A stretch of DNA of 64,000 nt. Origin: CBDIDH01 sp965277595 (lineage in GTDB: Bacteria; Planctomycetota; Planctomycetia; Isosphaerales; Isosphaeraceae). Below, piece by piece: positions 41,315 through 48,900 of this stretch (position 1 is its first letter; each line of letters opens with the position of its first letter). Under the pieces are notes generated by a model. It made no database searches. It had not been told where the DNA came from and worked only from the letters and a program-made list of their open reading frames with translations. A program made the translations under genes and the position numbers. The DNA is taken from the NCBI GenBank assembly GCA_965277595.1, contig CBDIDH010000002.1, forward strand, positions 1,364,001 to 1,428,000, given 5' to 3'.

Positions 41315-41374
41315 GGTGCAACTCCCAAGCGGTTGCCTCCATGCACCTGCAAATCACCTGCCGGATGAACCACT

Positions 41375-41475
41375 TAGCCCTTTGTCCTTTGTCCTTTGTC
41401 CTTTGTCCTTTGTCCTTGAGACAAAACCAGCTCTTATCAGGCAACAACCCGATCAATCCTTGGTCATTGGTCCCT
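41375..41475. repeat. Right half of the composite palindrome split by IS630
   Basis: CCCTTTG (41378-41384) and four TCCTTTG heptamers (41385-41412), then CTTGAG, GCAACAACCCGATC and TTGGTCATTGGTCCC. It complements 40040-40154. Confidence 0.88.
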
Positions 41476-41552
41476 TGCTCAAGAATGTTCGGACAATCCC
41501 GAACGAGCGGGCGCGCTGACAATTCCGGGGAGTGCGGGTTAGACTCTTGTTG

Positions 41553-42098
41553 ATGACGACGATCCTCGAAACCCAACGCCTGGTGCTCCGCGAGATGACG
41601 CTCGGCGACCTGGACTTTATCGCCGGGATGCTCGCCGACCCGGAGGTGATGCGCTATTATCCCAGGCCGCTCGACCGCGACGGAGCCTTGCAATGGGTCC
41701 GTCGCCAGCTTGGCCGATATGATACGCACGGCTATGGGTTCTGGTTGATTCTCGACCGTGGTTCGAACCGGCCGGTCGGGCAGGCAGGCTTGATCCCGCC
41801 GAGGGGAATCGAAGGGGCCGACGAGACCGACCTTGGCTACCTGATCGATCGTCCTCACTGGCGTCTCGGCCTGGCGACCGAGGCCGCCGCCGCGTGTCGC
41901 GACCATGCGTTTGACGTTCTGGGCAGACCTCGCCTGATCTGCCTGATCCGGCCCGAGAACGTCCCCTCACAGGGCGTTGCACGCAAGATCGGTCTCGCAC
42001 CCGTCGAGCATCGGGTCGAGCTTGCCGGTTTTGAACACCTGGTGTTCTCCGGAGAGCGCTCCGGCCGGTTCGGCTGCCCGCCGGACGACCCGGCCTGA
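41553..42098 (+). CDS. GNAT acetyltransferase, RimJ/RimL type
   Basis: A 181-residue acetyl-CoA-dependent N-acetyltransferase. It starts with ILETQRLVLREMTLGDLDFIAGMLADPEVMRYYPRPLDR, the standard opening of RimJ/RimL-like proteins. The cofactor-binding motif A region is DLGYLIDRPHWRLGLATEAAAACRDHAFDVLG, then RPENVPSQGVARKIGL. The substrate may be a ribosomal protein N-terminus or a small amine. ATG 41553 begins the conserved strand. It stands 52 bases ahead of ribE on the same strand and may be cotranscribed. Confidence 0.88.
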   Translation: MTTILETQRLVLREMTLGDLDFIAGMLADPEVMRYYPRPLDRDGALQWVRRQLGRYDTHGYGFWLILDRGSNRPVGQAGLIPPRGIEGADETDLGYLIDRPHWRLGLATEAAAACRDHAFDVLGRPRLICLIRPENVPSQGVARKIGLAPVEHRVELAGFEHLVFSGERSGRFGCPPDDPA

Positions 42099-42150
42099 GC
42101 CTTCCGAAATCCATTTTCCGACCTTGAACGATGAAGTCGGTGATTTGCTT

Positions 42151-42762
42151 ATGTTTACAGGACTGGTCGAGGCCCTCGGGCGAGTCGATCGCGTGGTCGT
42201 TGAGAACTCCGGGCGGCGTCTGACAATCTGCTGGCCGGGCCTCGGCAATCGTGGCGACCCGCTCGAACTGGGCGAGAGCGTGGCGATTAACGGCTGCTGC
42301 CTGACGGTTGTCTCGACCGAACCGAAGGTCGATCTGTTCGATGTCCAGGCAGGTCCCGAAACCTTGCTCCGCACGAACCTGGGCGACCGCTCAAGTGGCG
42401 CTCTGGTGAACCTGGAACGGGCTTTGCGCGTTGGCGACCGGCTTGGGGGTCACTTCGTCCAGGGACACGTTGACGCGACGGCCCGGCTCCGCGATCGCGG
42501 GACCGAGGGTGACTGGGAATTTCTCGCCTTTGAACACGATCCAGGCTGGTCGTCCTTGATGGTCTCCAAGGGCTCGATTGCCGTCGACGGAGTTAGCCTC
42601 ACGCTTGTTGATGTGACCCCGGGCGCCTTCTCGGTGATGCTGATTCCCCATACCCTGGCCGCCACCACGCTGGGCAGTCTCCGTCCAGGCGATCGCGTCA
42701 ACATCGAGACGGACATGCTCGCCAAGCATGTCCGCAAGCTTCTGGGCAAAGAAATCGCGTGA
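42151..42762 (+). CDS. ribE: Riboflavin synthase (alpha subunit)
   Basis: A 203-residue enzyme that dismutates two 6,7-dimethyl-8-ribityllumazines to riboflavin. Both lumazine-binding beta-barrel domains are seen: domain 1 from MFTGLVEALGRV with VAINGCCLTVV, and domain 2 from GGHFVQGHVDATA with VDGVSLTLVDV. The length is normal. ATG 42151 fits the invariant MFTGL(V/I)E start; the longer frame to 41977 overlaps the GNAT gene. No FMN riboswitch is evident upstream. Confidence 0.96.
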   Translation: MFTGLVEALGRVDRVVVENSGRRLTICWPGLGNRGDPLELGESVAINGCCLTVVSTEPKVDLFDVQAGPETLLRTNLGDRSSGALVNLERALRVGDRLGGHFVQGHVDATARLRDRGTEGDWEFLAFEHDPGWSSLMVSKGSIAVDGVSLTLVDVTPGAFSVMLIPHTLAATTLGSLRPGDRVNIETDMLAKHVRKLLGKEIA

Positions 42763-42821
42763 AATGCTCATTAACCAAGAATGCTTGATTTATTCTATTC
42801 TTTCCCGAAAGCCGACGCCTG

Positions 42822-43778
42822 ATGTCTCGACCTCGCCAGACTCAGTCTTATCTTCGGACCCTCTTCGACAGGGAAGGGGTGGCCCCGCAGCATCGTTACG
42901 GGCAAAACTTCCTGATCGATTTGAATATTCATGACCTGATTGTTGGAGCGGCGGAGGTTGGTCCCGACGACGTCGTGCTGGAGGTCGGCCCAGGCGCCGG
43001 GGCGATGACGGCGCTGATGGCCTCGAAAGGGGCGGCGGTGATCGCCGTCGATATTGATCCCGGTATGGCCCGGCTCGCCGCCGAGGCGACGGCCGGGATG
43101 CCCAATGTCCGGGTCTTGCTGGCTGATGCCCTCGCGAACAAGAACACGCTCAACCCCGAAGTCCTCGACAGCGTTCGCTCGGGCCTGGCGGTCTCGCCGG
43201 GCAAGCGGTTCAAGCTTGTCTCGAATCTGCCGTACAACGTCGCCACGCCGATCGTGAGCAACCTTCTGGTCCACCCGGAACTGCGGCCTTCGAAGCTCGT
43301 CGTGACGATCCAGCTTGAACTTGGCGAGCGGATGCGTGCCGCGCCATCAACCGATGCCTATGGCGCGCTCTCGGTCCTGGTTCAGGCCGTGGCCGATGTT
43401 GAGCTGATCCGCGTCTTGCCGCCGTCGGTCTTCTGGCCGCGTCCCAAGGTTGACTCGGCGGTGATTTCGATCACGCCCGACCCGGCTCGGATCGCCCGGG
43501 TTGACGACCTGGCCTGGTTTCATTCGGTGGTGCGCCGCGTCTTCCTTCACCGTCGCAAGAACCTCCGCCGGGTGCTTCATAGCCTCTGGCGGTCCGAGAT
43601 CGAACGCCCCGAGGTCGACGCCCTTCTCGAATCGATCGGTCTGACCGGCCTGGTTCGAGCCGAGGCGATGAACGTTGACGAGTTCCTCTCTCTCTCCTCC
43701 GCGCTTCGTGAACGGTTCAAGACCCCGGGAGAATTGCAAGGGCCCGAGGAACAAGGACCGATGACCGATGACCGATGA
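42822..43778 (+). CDS. rsmA: 16S rRNA dimethyladenosine transferase
   Basis: A 318-residue KsgA/RsmA methyltransferase that dimethylates two adjacent adenines near the 16S rRNA 3' end. The landmarks are HRYGQNFLIDLNI, the SAM motif VLEVGPGAGAMT, VDIDPGMA, and the catalytic VSNLPYNVATPI. The C-terminal helical domain has WPRPKVDSAVI and RRVFLHRRKNLRRVL. The last 16 residues (from about 303, ELQGPEEQGPMTDDR) are encoded by a GATGACC repeat element that runs through the stop codon, so the original C-terminus has been replaced. Confidence 0.96.
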   Translation: MSRPRQTQSYLRTLFDREGVAPQHRYGQNFLIDLNIHDLIVGAAEVGPDDVVLEVGPGAGAMTALMASKGAAVIAVDIDPGMARLAAEATAGMPNVRVLLADALANKNTLNPEVLDSVRSGLAVSPGKRFKLVSNLPYNVATPIVSNLLVHPELRPSKLVVTIQLELGERMRAAPSTDAYGALSVLVQAVADVELIRVLPPSVFWPRPKVDSAVISITPDPARIARVDDLAWFHSVVRRVFLHRRKNLRRVLHSLWRSEIERPEVDALLESIGLTGLVRAEAMNVDEFLSLSSALRERFKTPGELQGPEEQGPMTDDR

Positions 43779-43845
43779 CCGAATCAATGAGTGCTTTGAT
43801 CATTGGTCATTGCTCCTCAACGAGACCGACCTTGCCAACCTCCTG
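43728..43845. repeat. Type A-like element overlapping the rsmA 3' end
   Basis: GGAGAATTGCAAGG (about 43729-43742) and CCTTGCCAACCTCC (about 43830-43843) are degenerate inverted ends. GATGACC heptamers (about 43760-43781) and ATTGGTCATTG lie inside. Flanking TTCAAGACCCC and CTCAAGGCCGA could be a decayed target duplication. Confidence 0.65.
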
Positions 43846-43907
43846 CTCAAGGCCGAGTGACCTGGACCTGGGTACCGGGGTATGCTGGCGGCATGAGGGG
43901 AAACGGC

Positions 43908-44864
43908 ATGAATCACGATATCGATCGCGCGGAAGCGGACAGCCAGATCAAAAAGGGTACCGTCGCGTTGCCTCAGGCCGTCGCGCTCGCTTACGAGAAA
44001 CAACTGGACCACGACCCGAGATGGGCCTTGATGGAAGGGAGCCGACACTTCGAAGAGAAAAGCGCGGTCTTTGACGCCTTGCGCAAGATCGCGCGGCGAT
44101 TAAAAGACTTAAATATTCCTTACGCGGTCGTGGGCGGCATGGCGCTCTTTCAGCACGGCTTACGCCGGTTCACGGAGGATGTCGATATCCTGGTCACGAA
44201 GGAGGATCTGAGAACGATCCATAACCAACTGGAAGAGCTTGGTTATCTTCCCCCGCGCAGTCGAAGCAAGCATCTTCGCGATACGGAACTCGGGGTCAGG
44301 ATCGAATTCCTCACCTCGGGCGCGTATCCCGGCGACGGTCGAGAGAAGCCGGTGGTCTTCCCTGAACCAGGGCCGGTGAGTTTCGAGGCGGACGGCGTTT
44401 GCTACGTCAATCTGCCGACTTTGATCGAATTGAAGCTCGCCTCGGGGATGACGGGCTCCGGTCGAAGGAAAGATCTTTCCGACGTCCTGGAACTCATCAA
44501 GATTCTCAACCTTAACGAAGAATTCTCACAACAACTGAATCCGTTTGTGAGAGACCAATATCAGGAGTTATACAAAGAAAGCGTCAAACGCTACGTGGCT
44601 CTCTGGCGTAATAAATGGATTACCGCCCACGCCCAGAGCGTTGAGGAGATGGCCGCCGCCCTCCGCATGGCAGCAAATCATCTTGAGGCAATGCTCAAGG
44701 ACGGTGTGACCCTGGAGCCGAACGGGGGTATTGAGGACGATTACGCACGACTGATCACTCTCGACCCCGAGGTCGCCAAGAAATATGACATGGTCGAGGA
44801 ATCGGAATTTTGGATGGAGGCGGACGATGAACCAGACTCGCGAAGTGGGCATGAATCTATTTAG
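43908..44864 (+). CDS. Nucleotidyltransferase-fold protein (AbiEii/MenA-like)
   Basis: A 318-residue protein. After about 60 helical residues it has the nucleotidyltransferase core YAVVGGMALFQHGLRRFTEDVDILV (Gly76-Gly77, Asp91, Asp93), that is the G-G and D-x-D signature used to bind a nucleotide and two metals. LGVRIEFLTSG provides a third candidate acid, and LIELKLASGMTGSGRRKDLSDVLELIK is typical of this group. Relatives include toxins of type IV toxin-antitoxin systems and housekeeping tailing enzymes. No obvious antitoxin gene adjoins. ATG 43908 follows GAGGGGAAA. Parts are more AT-rich than its neighbours, hinting at transfer. Confidence 0.75.
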   Translation: MNHDIDRAEADSQIKKGTVALPQAVALAYEKQLDHDPRWALMEGSRHFEEKSAVFDALRKIARRLKDLNIPYAVVGGMALFQHGLRRFTEDVDILVTKEDLRTIHNQLEELGYLPPRSRSKHLRDTELGVRIEFLTSGAYPGDGREKPVVFPEPGPVSFEADGVCYVNLPTLIELKLASGMTGSGRRKDLSDVLELIKILNLNEEFSQQLNPFVRDQYQELYKESVKRYVALWRNKWITAHAQSVEEMAAALRMAANHLEAMLKDGVTLEPNGGIEDDYARLITLDPEVAKKYDMVEESEFWMEADDEPDSRSGHESI

Positions 44865-44880
44865 TCTTTGACCCAAGCTT

Positions 44881-45939
44881 TCATCGCTGATAGATCGGCA
44901 AATACCGATATTCCACCGCGAGCGCCAGGATGGCCATGGCGGTGCAATAGGTCCGGCCGCCGGAACGGTCGTTGCCGTCGCCGGAGAGCCAGCTACCGTC
45001 GCGCTCCTGGTGGTCAAGAAGGACGGTGACGAGCTTGGGGTAATAGTTCAAGAAATACTTGTCGCCCATCTGGAACATGGCCTGCGGACCGTAATAGACC
45101 TCGTAGAAAAAATAAGGGCTGGACCAGTGCGGAGGGTGCTTGACCAGATACTCGGCGCCGGCGACGGCCTCGGGGGTGAGGTGCTCGCCGCAAATTTCCA
45201 GGGCGAGGACGCCGGTCCCGGTCCGTGGATTGTTTGGCCCCTGGCCGGGCTGGTAGGCGAATCCGCCATCCTTCACGGCACATTTCTTGAGATAAGCAAC
45301 CGCCCGGTCAATGTTTTCGGAAGGCACGGCGCAGCCGGCGCTTTTCGCGGCGCGAAGCGCCATGACCTGCCAGCCGGAGACGCTGATGTCGCTGTCTCGG
45401 CTCGTCGGCTGATAGCGCCAGCCGCCGGTGTTCTCCGGGTTCTTGGCGAGGTTCTGGGCCATCAGGGTGATCTTGACGGCGCGGGTGAGGGCCGCTCGGG
45501 CCTGCTCGGCGAGGGCGGAATCGGAGGTCATGCCGACGACCTCGGCGAGCATCAAGGTGCTGATTCCGTGGCAGTACATCGGGCCGTGGCTGGAGTTGGC
45601 CACGAGCATGCCGTCGGGGCGCTGATGAGCCAGAACGTAGCGGATTCCCCGGTCGATCGACTCGCGATACGGGCCAGGCTCGCCGGGGACGTGCCCCGCC
45701 GCGAGGAAGGCCATGACGGCCAGCGAGGTGACCGACGTCGCCTTGCCGAAACCGCCCGATTCCCAGGCCCCGTCGGTCTTCTGGGCCGACTTCAGGTAGT
45801 CCAGCCCCTTCTTCACCGCCTTGTCGGCCGCGGGTGATGCCGGCCTCGGCGCGGGGAGATCCTGAGCGCGGGCCGGATCGGGCGAGCCAAGACCGAAGGT
45901 CGAGGCGACGAGGGCGAGAAGGATTCGGCGTCGGGTCAT
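44881..45939 (-). CDS. Exported prenyltransferase/squalene-oxidase-repeat protein
   Basis: A 352-residue protein with a signal peptide (ILLALVASTFGLGSPDPARA) and an alpha/alpha-toroid of squalene-cyclase-like repeats: KKGLDYLKSAQKTDGAWES, IRYVLAHQRPDGMLV, AVAYLKKCAVKDGGFAY and LLDHQERDGSWLSGDG. The cyclase catalytic DxDD motif is absent, so it is probably a scaffold or peptide-binding toroid outside the cytoplasm rather than a terpene enzyme. Its start overlaps the stop of the large upstream gene (ATGA), making a two-gene operon. Confidence 0.88.
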   Translation of the reverse strand: MTRRRILLALVASTFGLGSPDPARAQDLPAPRPASPAADKAVKKGLDYLKSAQKTDGAWESGGFGKATSVTSLAVMAFLAAGHVPGEPGPYRESIDRGIRYVLAHQRPDGMLVANSSHGPMYCHGISTLMLAEVVGMTSDSALAEQARAALTRAVKITLMAQNLAKNPENTGGWRYQPTSRDSDISVSGWQVMALRAAKSAGCAVPSENIDRAVAYLKKCAVKDGGFAYQPGQGPNNPRTGTGVLALEICGEHLTPEAVAGAEYLVKHPPHWSSPYFFYEVYYGPQAMFQMGDKYFLNYYPKLVTVLLDHQERDGSWLSGDGNDRSGGRTYCTAMAILALAVEYRYLPIYQR

Positions 45940-48900
45940 GGATTGGCGTCCTGCTTGGTCCCGGCGCCCGCGGCGATCTCGCGGAAATAGAGCTGGATCA
46001 ACCGGGCGTAGTCGTCGCGGTAGCGACCCTGCGACATCTGGAGAATCTCGGAACGAAGATGGCCGGGGAGTTCACCCCAGCGCCGGCCGGTCGTGGTCCG
46101 GATGCGTTCCTGAAGCTCGGCGAGCGTCGTCGGTTCGGCGACTCCGGCGCTATCGCTCTTGGGCTCGGCGTTGGAGGGGTTATCCGTGCTGGCGTTGGCC
46201 TCGCCGGGTTCGTCGCCGGGCTGATCTTGCCCTTGAGCCTGGCCCTTGGCGCTGGCGGCGGCCTGAAGGCGTTCGGCGGCGGCGTGCATGGCCTGTCGGG
46301 CGGCGTTGAGCGCGGCCTGGTCGGCGGCGGCAGCGCCACGAGCCTGGCCAAGCTGCTTGCCGGCCTGATGGACGGCCTCGCGCGCCTCGGCGAGGGGTCC
46401 GGGATGAGCGGCCCCGGCGGCGTTGGGAGGCATGGCCGACTCGGCCCGGAGCGCCGCGGCGAGGTCTTCGGCGTTCTGGGCGCCTCGGTCGGCGAGTTCC
46501 GTGGCTCGACGCTGGGTGTCGCGCGCCGGGGCGGTCTGTCCCTGGGCGAGCCGGTCGGCGGCCTCGTCCATGGCCTGCGGAGCATGCTTGCCAAGGTAGG
46601 CCGCGGCCTCGTTGGCGGGTCCGGCCGCTCGATCGCTGATGCCACGCGTCCGGTCGCGGAGGTCGGCCAACTCGCGGCCGACCTCAACGGCCTCGCGCCT
46701 GACGTCTTGCTGCGGGGCGACGTGTTCGCCAAGAACGGCCTGCAACCGCTCCTTGACCCGACGTTCCCGTTTCGCCAGCTCTAACGCCTTCGCCGCTTGC
46801 CCCGGATCAATCGCCAGCTCGGGATCGGTCAGGGCCTTGCCCGCCTCATTGTTTCCATTTTCCTTGTCCTTATCTTGCCCTTTTTCCTTCGAGTCCTGTT
46901 CGCCGGGGAGCCTGGCGGCGAGGGCATCGAGGGCGGCGGCGGCCTGGGCGCGGGCCTCGGCCTGCTGCGCGGGGCCGGATTTGCCCGGCTCGTTCGGTTC
47001 GCGACCAGGATGGAGGGTTTGCTCGGCAAGGTCGCCCGCGTGGCGAACGGCGTCGATGGCGGCCTGGTTGGCCTCCTTGTTGGCGTCCCTGTCGGCGGCG
47101 TTGAGCCGCGAGAGTTCGGCGGCGACGGCGCGTTGGCGGGCGGCCTCGGCGTCGGGGTCGGGCGGAGCGGCCGGATCGTTGAGAGCGCGCTCGGCGCGGG
47201 CGAGCGCCTCGACCCGACCGCGCGGGGTCTGGCGGTCGGCCAGGCGATCGGCCAGGGCCTCGGCGGCTTCGGCGGCTCGGGCGCGGGCGTCGGCCTTGCC
47301 GTCGCGAGCGGCCTGCTCGGCCAGGCGCACGGCCTCGGCCTGTTCCAGAGCCGCGTCGGGTACCTTCAGACCTCGAAGCGCCGCGGCGAGCCGACGCTGT
47401 TCGTCAGCGCCTTCGGCGTTGGGATCGGCTGGGGCCTCACCCGGGGCGAGGGCGCGTTGTTCGTCGGCAAGCTCGGCGGCGACATCATCGGCGGGAATGT
47501 TGCCGTGGAACTTTTGTTCCAGACGCTCGGCGGCGGCACGCGTGGCAACTGCCGCGGCGGCGACGGCGTCGCGGCGGGCGCGGTCGGCGTTGGCGGGTTG
47601 GTCGGGGGCTCGGGCAGCCTCGACGGCGTCAGCGAGTGCTCGGGCGCGGCGGGCGGCGCGGTCGCGCTGGGGGGCGAGCCGGGCGCCGGGCTCGATCGCG
47701 GCGAGCCGGTCGGCGGCCTTGCGTGCTTTTTCGGCGACGGGTTCGAGGCGTCGGGCGAGTTCGGCGGCGGTGGCGGCCGGGTCGCGATCGTTGCGGTGTT
47801 CAGTCTCGCGGAGGTGCTTTTCGGCCTCGTTCGCGGCCTCGTCGGCGGTCCGCTTCGCCTCGGAAAGGGCACGCTGAACGGGTGCATTGCGGCGCCAGGC
47901 GTCGGGGAGTTCGTTGGCCAGGCGATAGAGGGCGTCGCGGGCGGCGTGGGCCTGTTTTTCCGCCTCGCGGGGGTTTTCCGCGGCGGCGACGGCCTCGGCG
48001 GCGCGCGCCGTGGCGGAGGCGGCCTTCTCGGCGGCCTCGCGTGGGAACTTCGCCTCGGCGGGCGAGTCGCCCTGGGCATCCTTGCTCTTGAGGATCGCGG
48101 CGGCGAGATCGGCGATGGCTTTTTGCCCTTCGGCGATCGGCTTGAGCTCACCAGCAAGGGCCGCGCGGTCGGCGGCGGGAACATCGGTCTTGTTGCGGTG
48201 CTCGCCCAGGGCCGCGACCTCGTCGTTGACGAGCCGTTCTTGACGCTGGGCCAGGCGGCGGGCCAGAGCCTTGATGTCGCCGGGGGCATCTTCCAGGTCG
48301 CGGGCGAGACGGCGCAATTCGTTCTCGGCGCCGTTTAACTGGTGACGCCCCTGGTCGAGGTCGCCGCGCTCGATTGGCTCGATCGCCTGGCGGACCGGGT
48401 CGGTGTTCAGGCCGTTCCGACCGGCCTCGGCGAGTGGCGTGTTGACGTCAAGGGCGAGCCTTCGGGCGTCGTCCTCGATGGCGCGCTGCTCCTCGGCGAG
48501 CGCCTTGAGGGTCGCGGCCTTCTTTGAGAGGTCGGTTGCGGTCCGGGCCTCGGCCCGCTGGCGTTCGGCGACGGCTCGGGCGCGATGGGCCAGGTCTTCG
48601 GCCTCATCAGCCTGCGCCGCGAGAACATCGGCGCGAAGCTCGGGCGATTTTCTGAGGAGCTCGTCGAGGTCTTTTTGAACGGCTTTTTGATCGGCATCGG
48701 CCTTATCGAGCCGGGCGCGGTCGGCGGCGCCTGCGTCGTCGGCCTCGTTGGCCGCTCGGGCCTGACGGTCGGCAAGGGCCTGGAGACGGCGGCGGTCGGC
48801 GGCGCGCTCGGTCAGGGCATTCAGGCCGCGTTGCAGTTCCTCGATCCGGTCGGAGACGGCGGCGAGGCGAGAGTCGGCCTGGCGGAGATCGGCCAGGCGC

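Larger units (their letters stand above)
40155..41374 (-). mobile_element. IS630-family insertion sequence
   Basis: A 1220-bp element bounded by a perfect 16-bp inverted repeat, AGTGGTTCATCCGGCA (40155-40170) and its complement (41359-41374). The right end abuts a TA, as expected for IS630/Tc1-type elements; the left flank reads TT. It carries two overlapping transposase frames on the minus strand. It has inserted into the centre of a heptamer palindrome, whose arms now lie at 40040-40154 and 41375-41475. Confidence 0.9.

Noticed and set aside
44881..45939. Squalene/hopene cyclase assignment
   Set aside because: The toroid repeats fit, but the DxDD catalytic motif is absent and the protein is short and exported.
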